Below are positions 6,197 through 13,401 of a DNA stretch of 17,586 bases, one piece after another. The first letter of the stretch is position 1, and each line of letters opens with the position of its first letter. The position numbers were made by a program, and so were the translations under genes. This stretch comes from an uncultured Oscillospiraceae bacterium (GTDB lineage Bacteria > Bacillota > Clostridia > Oscillospirales > Oscillospiraceae). The notes beneath the pieces are model-generated. The model did not search any database and had not been told where the DNA came from. It worked only from the letters and a program-made list of their open reading frames with translations. The stretch covers positions 1-17,586 of the forward strand of contig CAKTQE010000052.1 of the NCBI GenBank assembly GCA_934593275.1, read 5' to 3'.

Positions 6197-7435
6197 TTGA
6201 ATCAGGTGCTACGACATCATGCTGAAACCATTATATCCGCCTCTATACAGGCAGTACTTCCCGATGCGGCTGTCAAGCGGACGTTGGAAAAGAGATCTTT
6301 CCCTGATCGTGTAATACTGGTAGCGGCAGGGAAAGCAGCGTGGCAAATGAGCAAAGCGGCCTGTGAGGTTTTGGGAGACACGCTACATAGTGGAGTCTGC
6401 GTTACGAAATATGGACACGTTATGGGGGCGTTGCCCCACGTGACCTGCTACGAAGCCGGACATCCGGTGCCGGATTCCGGAAGTGTCCGGGGTACGCAGG
6501 CTGCCTTGGATGCGGTTGCGGGGTTAAATGAAAGAGATACCGTCCTGTTTCTGCTCTCCGGGGGAGGCAGCGCGCTTTTTGAAAAACCCCTGATTTCCGT
6601 AGAGGAGTTACAGAATATAACGGCTCAGCTTCTTGCCAGCGGAGCGAATATAACAGAAATCAACATCATCCGGAAACGGCTTTCAGCCGTCAAGGGTGGC
6701 CGATTTGCGCTGGCTTGCGGAAAGGCAAAGGTTCTTGCCATTGTACTGTCGGACATTCTGGGCGACCCTTTGGACATGATCGCCTCCGGACCGGTCTGCC
6801 CGGATTCCAGCACTTGCGCACAGGCCCAGGCCATCGCCAAAAAATACCATCTGCATCTGAGCGGGAAAGCGGAAGCGTGCCTTGCTATAGAGACCCCAAA
6901 GCATCTATCCAATGTAGAGACGGAAATCAACGGCAGTGTACGGGAACTGTGTTCCTCCGCCGCGGCAGCAGCGGAAACTCTGGGCTATAAAAGTCTGGTG
7001 CTAACGGACCAGTTGTGTTGTTTGGCAAAGGAAGCGGGAAGCTTCCTGGCCGCCATTGCCAGAACCCACGCCGATAGCGGCACAAAGCTGGCATTTATTG
7101 CAGGCGGTGAAACTGTAGTCCAACTTACCGGGAAAGGGATGGGCGGGCGAAATCAGGAGTTGGCATTGGCTGCGGCTCCCGGAATTTCAGGATTTCATAA
7201 CGTTTGCGTGTTCAGCGTCGGTTCTGACGGAACCGATGGGCCAACGGATGCCGCCGGTGGATATGTGGACGGAGATACGGAAGCACAGCTTCACAGAAGC
7301 GGGAAAACAGTATATGAAATTCTGTCCAATAATGATGCGTACCACGGTCTGCAAGCAACAGGAGGGCTGATTTTCACTGGACCAACCGGCACAAATGTCA
7401 ATGATATTGCGGTTGTACTCATCGATAGGAACTGA
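6197..7435 (+). CDS. Glycerate 2-kinase, MOFRL (class II) family
   Basis: 412 residues, the usual size for this family (about 420), with the N-terminal DUF4147-type and C-terminal MOFRL domains. Visible motifs: VAAGKAAWQM (near 42-51), EAGHPVPDSGS, LLSGGGSALFEKP (nucleotide-binding glycine loop), NIIRKRLSAVKGGR, LSDILGDP with ASGPVCPD, GGETVVQLTGKGMGGRNQEL, and GSDGTDGPTDAAGG. The family phosphorylates glycerate with ATP to 2-phosphoglycerate, feeding lower glycolysis. Some members have been annotated as hydroxypyruvate reductase (TtuD), a name that is usually misleading. The start is TTG at 6197 with AAAGGA 10 bases upstream; an ATG at 6186 is out of frame and stops after four codons. The gene has its own promoter after the regulator gene and ends at a bidirectional terminator. 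It is the clearest indication that this block yields glycerate. Confidence 0.93.
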   Translation: MNQVLRHHAETIISASIQAVLPDAAVKRTLEKRSFPDRVILVAAGKAAWQMSKAACEVLGDTLHSGVCVTKYGHVMGALPHVTCYEAGHPVPDSGSVRGTQAALDAVAGLNERDTVLFLLSGGGSALFEKPLISVEELQNITAQLLASGANITEINIIRKRLSAVKGGRFALACGKAKVLAIVLSDILGDPLDMIASGPVCPDSSTCAQAQAIAKKYHLHLSGKAEACLAIETPKHLSNVETEINGSVRELCSSAAAAAETLGYKSLVLTDQLCCLAKEAGSFLAAIARTHADSGTKLAFIAGGETVVQLTGKGMGGRNQELALAAAPGISGFHNVCVFSVGSDGTDGPTDAAGGYVDGDTEAQLHRSGKTVYEILSNNDAYHGLQATGGLIFTGPTGTNVNDIAVVLIDRN

Positions 7436-7458
7436 TTTTCTATTTGCGCCATAAAATG

Positions 7459-7511
7459 AAAAAACTTGCGGGATCCGGTTCCCAGTGAACCAGAACTTCC
7501 GCAAGTTTTTT
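7459..7511. terminator. Bidirectional intrinsic terminator
   Basis: AAAAAACTTGCGG (7459-7471) pairs perfectly with CCGCAAGTTTTTT (7499-7511); the loop contains a smaller GGTTC/GAACC stem. Terminal A- and T-runs allow it to serve both the plus-strand glycerate kinase and the converging minus-strand degV-type gene. Confidence 0.85.
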
Positions 7512-7576
7512 ATGTCGTAAATATATAGGCTTCTTGGCCGGGGCCGGAGTAAGCCACAAAATCTGCTTTTGTACTT

Positions 7577-8437
7577 TTACCGATGCTCTCCCATGAAAAA
7601 CAAAGCCAGGGTGCCGGGGCCGGAGTGGGAGCCGATGACGGCGCCGACGTAGTTGATGTAGATTTCTTTCACGCCGTAGTTCTGCTTTAAAAGGCCGGAC
7701 AAATATTCCGCGTCTTCCAGGCAGTCGCCGTGGGAGATGAACATGACGGGGTTTTCGTAGCCCCGGCCCAGTTCGGCTGCCTTTTGGGCCATGGCCTGGA
7801 TGGAGGCTTTTCTGCCCCGGGCTTTGCCCACGCTGATGAGGTGGCCCTCGTCATCCATGTGCAGCACGGGCTTGATGGAGAGCATGGTCCCCATTACGGC
7901 GGTGGCGGCGTTGATACGGCCACCCCGTTTCAGATACATCAGGTCGTCCACGGTGAACCAGTGGCACAGGTGGAACCGATTGTCTTCCAGCCATTGGGCC
8001 AGGGCATCCAGGGAGCAGCCCTCCTGCCGTTTCCGGCTGGCGTACCAGGCCAGAAGTCCCTGGCCCAGGGAGGCACTGAGGCTGTCTACCACCCGGATGG
8101 TGCGCTCCGGGTAGGCTTCCTGCAAATCCGTGGCGGCGATGACGGCGGACTGGTAGCTGGTGGAAAGACCGGAGGAAAAGGACAGCACCAGCACATCTTC
8201 CCCAGCTTGGAGAAACGGCTCCATGGCACTGGCCCACTGCTCCGGGTTGGCAGCGGCGGTGGTGGCCACCTCTCCGGCCCGGAGGCCTGCGTACATCTCC
8301 CGAAGACTGTCGTCGTTTTTATCCGGATAGCTCTCCCCCCGGAAATTCACCGTCAGGGGGACGGCCACCAGGCCCAGCTCCCGGTATTTATCGGCTGTAA
8401 AATCACAGCAGGAATCTGTGAGAATTTGATAAGGCAT
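7577..8437 (-). CDS. DegV family lipid-binding protein
   Basis: 286 residues, a typical DegV/FakB length. The N-terminus has the family hallmark ILTDSCCDF, followed by LGLVAVPLTVNF; then TTAAANPEQW replaces the more common TSQPSP loop; FSSGLSTSYQSA marks the lipid-carboxylate-binding core, and DDLMYLKRGGRI and ISHGDCLEDAE complete the C-terminal domain. Characterised members (FakB) hold a fatty acid for phosphorylation by the kinase FakA; no FakA-type gene is visible in this window. The start at 8437 follows GGAGTGAT. It is 37 bases downstream of a small membrane protein gene on the same strand, so probably cotranscribed. GC-rich third positions mark it as part of the right-hand compositional regime. 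Confidence 0.9.
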   Translation of the reverse strand: MPYQILTDSCCDFTADKYRELGLVAVPLTVNFRGESYPDKNDDSLREMYAGLRAGEVATTAAANPEQWASAMEPFLQAGEDVLVLSFSSGLSTSYQSAVIAATDLQEAYPERTIRVVDSLSASLGQGLLAWYASRKRQEGCSLDALAQWLEDNRFHLCHWFTVDDLMYLKRGGRINAATAVMGTMLSIKPVLHMDDEGHLISVGKARGRKASIQAMAQKAAELGRGYENPVMFISHGDCLEDAEYLSGLLKQNYGVKEIYINYVGAVIGSHSGPGTLALFFMGEHR

Positions 8438-8474
8438 CAGGTATCACTCCATTCAACATACGGTTTCGTGAACA

Positions 8475-8876
8475 TTATTTTTCTTTTTTGGATAAAGCGG
8501 CAAAAAACAGACAGGCCCATAAAAACATGGACATGGCCCAGTTCCCCATGGTCATCATGGGGGCAGAGACCACCGTCAGCAGTCCGTGGAGGACATTCCC
8601 CAGGGCTTTGGAGCCGGTGGCAAAGAGGATGTTCATAATCAGCAGGGCCAGAGTCAGGCCCAGGCTGGTAAGACTCACGGTTCTGAGAATGCCCAGGGTT
8701 TTTTCGTCCCCGGCCCTTTTGGCTTGCAGCAGCAGCAGTCCGGGAGGCAGAAAAAAAATAAGGGAAAGGATTTTTAGCACGATTCCCAAAGCCCCCTCCT
8801 TTTCCGGGAGAAAGCCCAGGGCAGCGCAGACCGCAAAGGCGGCCCACCACAGGGTATACAACATGTTCTTCTTCAT
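8475..8876 (-). CDS. Small integral membrane protein, unknown family
   Basis: 133 residues with about four hydrophobic segments: roughly 5-20 (LYTLWWAAFAVCAALGF), 28-46 (VLKILSLIFFLPPGLLLL), 60-80 (SLTSLGLTLALLIMNILF) and 105-125 (MGNWAMSMFLWACLFFAAL), ending in a basic SKKEK tail. No catalytic motif or recognised domain is seen. The start at 8876 (MKKNML) is fixed by AGGAGGG 5 bases upstream; a longer reading from 8924 lacks any ribosome site. It lies directly upstream of the degV-type gene and is divergent from nrdR. Confidence 0.75.
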   Translation of the reverse strand: MKKNMLYTLWWAAFAVCAALGFLPEKEGALGIVLKILSLIFFLPPGLLLLQAKRAGDEKTLGILRTVSLTSLGLTLALLIMNILFATGSKALGNVLHGLLTVVSAPMMTMGNWAMSMFLWACLFFAALSKKEK

Positions 8877-8895
8877 AAGCCCTCCTTCTGGGGCC

Positions 8896-8924
8896 ATTTT
8901 ACTCCATCGGTGCCAAAAACACAA
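8896..8924 (-). promoter_or_regulatory. Candidate promoter of the membrane protein/degV pair
   Basis: On the minus strand TTGTGT (8924-8919), 17 bases, then TAAAAT (8901-8896). The leader would be only about 14 bases, just enough for the AGGAGGG site. It lies back to back with the nrdR promoter. Confidence 0.4.
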
Positions 8925-8937
8925 GAGGAAAAAAGGC

Positions 8938-8966
8938 TGGACAGGCCCCTGGGTTTCTGATATAAT
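8938..8966 (+). promoter_or_regulatory. Sigma-A promoter of nrdR
   Basis: TGGACA (8938-8943), 17 bases, TATAAT (8961-8966) with a TGn extension (TGA at 8958-8960). Transcription would begin near 8973. The leader contains a 6-bp hairpin, CGGGGA (8982-8987) with TCCCCG (9001-9006), just before the AAAAGGAG ribosome site. Confidence 0.7.
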
Positions 8967-9022
8967 AAATCCGCTATAACCCGGGGAAACTGAGGGATGG
9001 TCCCCGAAAAGGAGCGGTTATT

Positions 9023-9478
9023 ATGAAGTGTCCCTTTTGCGGAGAACAGGAGAGCAAGGTCATCGATTCCCGCCGGTCCGAAGACGGCCTGAGCATCCGC
9101 CGCCGGAGAGAGTGCTGCCGCTGCGGCCATCGGTTCAACACCTATGAGATCGTGGAAAGCCAGCCCATTCTGGTGGTAAAGCGCAACGGCTCCCGGCAGA
9201 ATTTTGATAAGAATAAAATCGTCAACAGCATGATCCGGGCCTTTGACAAGCGCAAGGCCGACATTGTGGAGTTGGAGCGCATCGCTGCGGAAATCGAGCA
9301 GACCGTCCAGGCCTCTTTAGAGCGGGAGGTCACCACCGAGCGGCTGGGCGAAATGGTCATGGAGCGGCTCAAACCCGTGGACGAGGTGGCCTATATCCGC
9401 TTCGCCTCCATTTACCACCAGTTTCAGGACGCCAACAGCTTCATGCGGGAGATCAGCAAATACCTGGAGGAAAAATAA
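9023..9478 (+). CDS. nrdR: NrdR, transcriptional repressor of ribonucleotide reductase genes
   Basis: 151 residues, standard for NrdR. The N-terminal zinc ribbon uses Cys3, Cys6 (MKCPFCG), Cys31 and Cys34 (ECCRCGHRF), with the diagnostic KVIDSR and SIRRRREC between them. The ATP-cone follows from about residue 47 (ILVVKRNGSRQNFDKNKI) to about 138 (YIRFASIYHQF). NrdR senses ATP/dATP and represses nrd operons. No nrd gene lies in the window, which is common, since nrdR often stands apart from its targets. The start is supported by AAAAGGAG. The stop overlaps the start of the next gene (TAATG), so the two are translationally coupled. Confidence 0.96.
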   Translation: MKCPFCGEQESKVIDSRRSEDGLSIRRRRECCRCGHRFNTYEIVESQPILVVKRNGSRQNFDKNKIVNSMIRAFDKRKADIVELERIAAEIEQTVQASLEREVTTERLGEMVMERLKPVDEVAYIRFASIYHQFQDANSFMREISKYLEEK

Positions 9479-9987
9479 TGCTTACAGCCACTGCGGCCAC
9501 GGAAGCGGCCCTGGATTTTGAGGCCATCAAAAAGACTTTTGAAGACTTTGACCTGGCCAAGCTGCTTCCCCAAATTGACCATATTTTTGATAAAATCACG
9601 GTGCTTTGCAGAGTTTGCGTGATGATAGGGCCTGTTCTGCTGCTGATTCTGGGCCTGTGCTATCTGCTGCTGGCCCCCAAGGAAGCAAACTTCTACTTTG
9701 GCTACCGCTGCTACTACGGCATGGGTTCCGTCCACGCCTGGCGGTTCACCCAGCGCATTGCCGGCATGGTCCTAGGCGGCCTGGGCCTTATATTGACCGT
9801 CATCATGGCCATTCTCAGCCTGGGCTTCGGCTCCATGGAGGTAGAGTCCATGCTGTGGAGAACCGTCTGGTGCCTGGTCTGGCAGGCGGTGCTGACATTG
9901 CTTGCAACCCTTGCCATCAACGGCCTTGCCATGTTCTGGTTCAACCGCAAGGGCGAACTGCGCAGACACCCTAAAAAAGAAAAATAA
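9478..9987 (+). CDS. SdpI-like membrane protein
   Basis: 169 residues. A short amphipathic N-terminus (residues 1-40) precedes three or four hydrophobic segments: about 45-62, 95-115 and 128-148, ending in a basic HPKKEK tail. The segment FYFGYRCYYGMGSVHAWRFT (near 72-91) fits the SdpI family signature in which a GYR-x(4)-S/G-M-x(4)-W-x(2)-A/T motif sits between membrane helices. SdpI of Bacillus subtilis gives immunity to the SdpC toxin, but most relatives have no known role, and no SdpC-like toxin is visible here. It overlaps nrdR by one base pair of codons (TAATG), so it is expressed with it. Residue positions are approximate. Confidence 0.7.
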   Translation: MLTATAATEAALDFEAIKKTFEDFDLAKLLPQIDHIFDKITVLCRVCVMIGPVLLLILGLCYLLLAPKEANFYFGYRCYYGMGSVHAWRFTQRIAGMVLGGLGLILTVIMAILSLGFGSMEVESMLWRTVWCLVWQAVLTLLATLAINGLAMFWFNRKGELRRHPKKEK

Positions 9988-9998
9988 ACAAACCACCT

Positions 9999-10033
9999 AA
10001 AAAGGACGTACCGAAAAAAGGTACGTCCTTTTT
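9999..10033. terminator. Bidirectional intrinsic terminator
   Basis: AAAAAGGACGTACC (9999-10012) pairs perfectly over 14 bp with GGTACGTCCTTTTT (10020-10033), loop GAAAAAA. It is placed between the nrdR pair (plus) and the lysR gene (minus) and serves both. Confidence 0.92.
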
Positions 10034-10093
10034 GCTGCAAGTATCGCTGCCGGGGTGGGAAAAACCTCCGGGCAAACGCCCAATTGGGGGCGG

Positions 10094-10981
10094 TTATGGC
10101 TCCTCCGGGAACAGGGGGTAGTCTTTAACAAAGGCGGCAAAGGCTTCCACGCCCGCGGGGGTGTATTTTCCTTTTCGCCAGATCAGTCCCACCTTTTGCT
10201 CGATCCGGGGTTCAATGGGTACGCCGACCAGGTCCGGGTGGTCTTGCAGCAGGGAGGCATAGAAGAAACTGACGCAGGTATTGCTGTGGATCATGCTCTT
10301 CATGGTATGGATCTGGCTGGTGTAGAGCAGCACATTGGGGACCACCCCGATCCGGTCAAACCGGCTGCGGATGGAGTGATTCTGCACGGAATCCGTGTTA
10401 TACATCACCAAAGGCACATTGGTCAGCTCCTCCATGGTCAGGCTTGGACGGTTGGCCAGGGGATGGGTGGGGTCCATGGCGATGACAAAATGGTCCCTGC
10501 CGATGCACAGAGAGTAAAACTTCTCCGGGTCGTTGAGACTGAGGTTCACCAGGGCAATGTCCAGCTCCTCCTCCTGCACCAGGGTGGCGGCCCGGGCGGA
10601 GCCGTATTCATAAAAGGTCAGCCGGATGTCCGGGTGCTTCTCCTTAAAATCCCGCAGCAGGTCCGGGAAGAAGGTGGTACCCCACAGCGGCGGGATGCCC
10701 ACCCGCACCGGCTGGTGAATGCCCCCTAAGTCGTGGAGCTGGGCCTTGGCGGACGCCACCTCCCGCAAAAGCTGCTCGGCCCGGGCGTAAAACCGTTCCC
10801 CCTCCGGGCTGAGGGACAGTCTGCCCCGGGTATGAGAGAACAGTGTCACGGCAAATTCCTTTTCCAGTTCCCGGATGGAGCCGGAAATAGCGGGCTGGGT
10901 CACATAGAGCTTTTTAGCCGCTTTGGTAATGCTGCCGCATTCCACCGTGGTGCAGAAGTATTCCAGCTGGTTAAAGTTCAT
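10094..10981 (-). CDS. LysR family regulator, probably of the adjacent DASS-ttdAB operon
   Basis: 295 residues. An N-terminal winged helix-turn-helix at residues 1-60 (MNFNQLEYFCTTVECGSITK, then AAKKLYVTQPAISGSIRELE) is typical of LysR, followed by the effector-binding domain (HQPVRVGIPPLWG, PDIRLTFYEYGS, DIALVNL). The start is taken at 10981 because GGGAGG lies 7 bases upstream of that ATG. A TTG 15 bases earlier would place the ribosome site inside the gene. It is divergent from the anion carrier and tartrate/fumarate dehydratase genes, the usual layout for a LysR activator and its targets. The effector would then be tartrate, malate or another C4 acid, which is inference from context only. 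A terminator lies 60 bases past the stop. Confidence 0.93.
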   Translation of the reverse strand: MNFNQLEYFCTTVECGSITKAAKKLYVTQPAISGSIRELEKEFAVTLFSHTRGRLSLSPEGERFYARAEQLLREVASAKAQLHDLGGIHQPVRVGIPPLWGTTFFPDLLRDFKEKHPDIRLTFYEYGSARAATLVQEEELDIALVNLSLNDPEKFYSLCIGRDHFVIAMDPTHPLANRPSLTMEELTNVPLVMYNTDSVQNHSIRSRFDRIGVVPNVLLYTSQIHTMKSMIHSNTCVSFFYASLLQDHPDLVGVPIEPRIEQKVGLIWRKGKYTPAGVEAFAAFVKDYPLFPEEP

Positions 10982-11013
10982 GGCTGTTCCTCCCAATTTT
11001 GGGCTTTTCTTTC

Positions 11014-11042
11014 ATTCTAGCACATTGCACAAAAAAAGCAAA
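11014..11042 (-). promoter_or_regulatory. Candidate promoter of the lysR gene
   Basis: On the minus strand TGCTAGAAT (11022-11014) is an extended -10 with five of six matches. The -35 position at 17 bases reads TTTGCT, weak. Leader about 26 bases to the ATG at 10981. Confidence 0.45.
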
Positions 11043-11055
11043 TCTTTTTGACAAC

Positions 11056-11080
11056 ATAAGGGAAACTGATACCCCCATAT
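11056..11080. promoter_or_regulatory. Interrupted dyad, candidate LysR binding site
   Basis: ATAAGGG (11056-11062), 11 bases, CCCATAT (11074-11080): 7-bp arms with one central mismatch. The centre (11068) is about 59 bases upstream of the predicted operon start and about 61 upstream of the predicted lysR start, fitting the usual LysR recognition position near -60 to -65 and autoregulation from one site. Confidence 0.45.
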
Positions 11081-11091
11081 TTTGCCATGAT

Positions 11092-11120
11092 TTTACATTT
11101 AGAGAAGAATCTGTTACACT
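11092..11120 (+). promoter_or_regulatory. Candidate promoter of the DASS-ttdAB operon
   Basis: TTTACA (11092-11097), 17 bases, TACACT (11115-11120) preceded by TGT, giving an extended -10. The start would be near 11127, with a leader of about 62 bases and an AAAGGAGG ribosome site. An overlapping TTGCCA (11082)-N17-AAGAAT is a weaker alternative. Confidence 0.5.
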
Positions 11121-11188
11121 GGTGGCAGAAAGCAGAGAGAAAACCGGCCGGTTCCAACTGCGAACAACATTTAAAGGAGGACCCCCTT

Positions 11189-12451
11189 ATGAGTCCCAGC
11201 ACCATAACGCTGATTTTCCTGGCCTTTGCCATTGTCAGCTTTGTCCTGGAAAAAATCCCCCTGGGCCTGACGGCCACCATTGTTGCCATCGGCCTGAATC
11301 TGACCGGCGTTCTGGACAATGCCCAGACCTTTGCCGGGTATGTCAATAGCAACGTGATTCTGTGTGTGGGTATGTTCGTTGTGGGCCAGGCCCTGTTTGA
11401 AACCGGCATGGCCAACAAAATCGGCTCCCTGGTCACAAAGTTCGCCAAATCTGAGCGGCTGCTCATTGTGGCGGTGATGATCATTGTCGGCACCATGTCC
11501 GGCTTCCTGTCCAATACCGGCACCGCCGCCGTGCTGATCCCCGTGGTCTGCGGCATTGCCGACGAGTCCGGCTACTCCCGTTCCCGGCTGCTGATGCCCC
11601 TGGTATTCGCCGCGGCCCTGGGCGGCAACCTCTCCATCATCGGTGCCCCCGGCAACCTGATGGGTGTTAACGCCTTGCAGGAAATGGGCATGGAAACCAG
11701 CTTTTTTATGTATGCCCCTGTGGGAGTCCCCATGCTGCTGGCCGGTATCTGCTACTTTGCCTTTATCGGCTACCGGCTCCTGCCTGACGGCACCACCGGC
11801 GGCGAGGCTGTGGAAGCCCAGAAAGATTACTCCGGCGTTCCCAAGTGGAAGCAGTTTGTCTCCCTGGCCGTTCTGGTGGTGGTGATCCTGGCCATGATTT
11901 TCGAGAAGCAGGTCGGCGTGAAAATCCAGGTTTCCGCCTGTGTAGGTGCCATTATCCTGGTGCTGACCGGTGTTATTTCCGAAAAGGAAGCCCTCAAGTC
12001 CATTGATTTGAAAGTGGTGCTTCTTTTCGGCGGCTCTCTGGCCCTGGCCAAGGCTCTGGAAACCACCGGCGCGGGCAGCCTGATCGCGGACGTGATCGTA
12101 GGCGCGCTGGGTACCACCCCCAACCCCATGGTGCTTCTGGTGGTGGTTTTCGTGGTAGGCTGCGCCCTGACCAACTTCATGTCCAACACCGCCACCACCG
12201 CCCTGATGGTCCCCATTGCCACATCCCTGGCTGAAAGCCTGGGGGCAGACCCCCGGTCCATGATCATTGCCACGGTCATTGCCTGTTCCTGCGCCTACGC
12301 CACGCCCATCGGTATGCCCGCCAACACCATGGTGGTAGGTCTGGGCGGCTACAAGTTCCGGGACTACGTAAAGGCCGGACTGCCCCTGATCGCCGTGTCC
12401 TTTGTGATCTGCATCGTCCTGCTGCCCATTCTGTTCCCGTTTTACGGCTAA
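11189..12451 (+). CDS. DASS/SLC13-type anion:sodium symporter
   Basis: 420 residues, roughly 10-12 membrane segments. The family hallmark, two SNT motifs in inverted repeats, is present: SNTGTAAVLIPV at 108-119 and SNTATTALMVPIA at 332-344. These clamp the substrate carboxylates in DASS structures. GNLSIIGAPGNLMG (146-159) and YATPIGMPANTMV are the matching downstream loops. It is shorter than E. coli TtdT (487), so closer to short archaeal/clostridial DASS or ArsB/NhaD-type members. The start at 11189 is fixed by AAAGGAGG; an in-frame ATG at 11087 lies upstream of the predicted transcript start and lacks a ribosome site. It is followed after 29 bases by ttdA-ttdB, so it should import (or exchange) tartrate, malate, fumarate or succinate. 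Confidence 0.85.
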   Translation: MSPSTITLIFLAFAIVSFVLEKIPLGLTATIVAIGLNLTGVLDNAQTFAGYVNSNVILCVGMFVVGQALFETGMANKIGSLVTKFAKSERLLIVAVMIIVGTMSGFLSNTGTAAVLIPVVCGIADESGYSRSRLLMPLVFAAALGGNLSIIGAPGNLMGVNALQEMGMETSFFMYAPVGVPMLLAGICYFAFIGYRLLPDGTTGGEAVEAQKDYSGVPKWKQFVSLAVLVVVILAMIFEKQVGVKIQVSACVGAIILVLTGVISEKEALKSIDLKVVLLFGGSLALAKALETTGAGSLIADVIVGALGTTPNPMVLLVVVFVVGCALTNFMSNTATTALMVPIATSLAESLGADPRSMIIATVIACSCAYATPIGMPANTMVVGLGGYKFRDYVKAGLPLIAVSFVICIVLLPILFPFYG

Positions 12452-12480
12452 TACGGCTAATTTGTTAGGAGGTAAACTTT

Positions 12481-13386
12481 ATGAACAAGGAAGAAAACGT
12501 TCAGCGTCTGACCAATATGGTGGCCAGCTTTGTGGGCCACATCGGTAAGAGGCTCCCCGATGACGTGGTAGCCAAGCTGGAGGAGCTGGGCCGCCAGGAA
12601 ACTGCCGCCCTGCCCAAGGTTTTGTATGAAACCATGACCAAGAACCAGAACCTGGCCGTGAAGCTGGACCGGCCCAGCTGCCAGGATACCGGTGTCATCC
12701 AGTTCTGGCTGAAATGTGGCACCAATTTCCCTTACATCAACGAACTGGAAGCCCTGTTGAAAGAAGCGGTGGTCAAGGCCACCTTTGAGACCCCCCTGCG
12801 GCACAACTCCGTAGAGACCTTTGACGAGTACAACACCAAACGCAACGTGGGCAAGGGTACCCCCACGGTCTGGTGGGACATCGTTCCCAACTCCGACCAG
12901 TGCGAAATCTACGCCTATATGGCTGGCGGCGGCTGCACCCTGCCCGGTAAGGCCATGGTGCTGATGCCCGGCGCGGGCTACGAGGGCGTTACCGACTTCG
13001 TTCTGGATCAGATGACCTCTTACGGCCTGAACGCCTGTCCTCCTCTGCTGGTAGGCGTAGGCGTGGCCACCTCTATTGAGACCGCCGCTCTGCTGTCCAA
13101 AAAGGCCCTTATGCGTCCCATCGGCTCCCACAATGAGAACGCCAACGCCGCCAAAATGGAACAGCTTCTGGAAGACGGCATCAACGCCATCGGCCTGGGA
13201 CCCCAGGGCATGGGCGGCAAGTTCTCCGTTATGGGCGTGAACATTGAGAATTCCGCCCGGCATCCCTCTACCATCGGCGTGGCCGTCAACGTGGGCTGCT
13301 GGTCTCACCGCCGGGGCCACATCGTTGTGGACAAGGATTTGAACGTTGTATGCGATACCCACTCCACCTGGGCTTTTAACGGTTGA
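12481..13386 (+). CDS. ttdA: L(+)-tartrate dehydratase alpha subunit (class I hydro-lyase)
   Basis: 301 residues. It closely follows E. coli TtdA (303) from end to end: RPSCQDTGVIQFW, APLRHN-type ETPLRHNSVETFDE, YMAGGGCTLPGK, ACPPLLVGVGVATSIETAA, RPIGSHN, GPQGMGG and RHPSTIGVAVNVGCWSHRR. The three cysteines that hold the 4Fe-4S cluster in class I hydro-lyases are Cys67, Cys186 and Cys273. With TtdB it would dehydrate L-tartrate to oxaloacetate. The two-subunit class I fumarases share this fold and most motifs, so fumarase activity cannot be excluded. The cluster is oxygen-sensitive, which fits an anaerobe. The ribosome site is TTAGGAGGTAA. It is the second gene of the operon; the beta subunit follows after 15 bases. 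Confidence 0.88.
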   Translation: MNKEENVQRLTNMVASFVGHIGKRLPDDVVAKLEELGRQETAALPKVLYETMTKNQNLAVKLDRPSCQDTGVIQFWLKCGTNFPYINELEALLKEAVVKATFETPLRHNSVETFDEYNTKRNVGKGTPTVWWDIVPNSDQCEIYAYMAGGGCTLPGKAMVLMPGAGYEGVTDFVLDQMTSYGLNACPPLLVGVGVATSIETAALLSKKALMRPIGSHNENANAAKMEQLLEDGINAIGLGPQGMGGKFSVMGVNIENSARHPSTIGVAVNVGCWSHRRGHIVVDKDLNVVCDTHSTWAFNG

Positions 13387-13401
13387 TAGGAGGTAACAAA
13401 A

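Noticed and set aside
6186..6200. ATG at 6186 as start of the glycerate kinase
   Set aside because: It is out of frame and meets a stop after four codons; the TTG at 6197 is in frame and has an AAAGGA site.
7730..8638. Open frame of 302 codons on the plus strand
   Set aside because: It covers the antisense of the degV-type gene and part of the membrane protein gene. GC-rich DNA produces such frames; no domain or ribosome site is seen.
10055..10729. Open frame of 224 codons on the plus strand
   Set aside because: It is antisense to the LysR gene and begins just after a terminator; its composition (G, H, Q, V rich) is that of a shadow.
12457..13362. Open frame of 301 codons on the minus strand
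   Set aside because: It is antisense to ttdA, glycine/histidine-rich and low in information. The plus-strand frame matches TtdA end to end.
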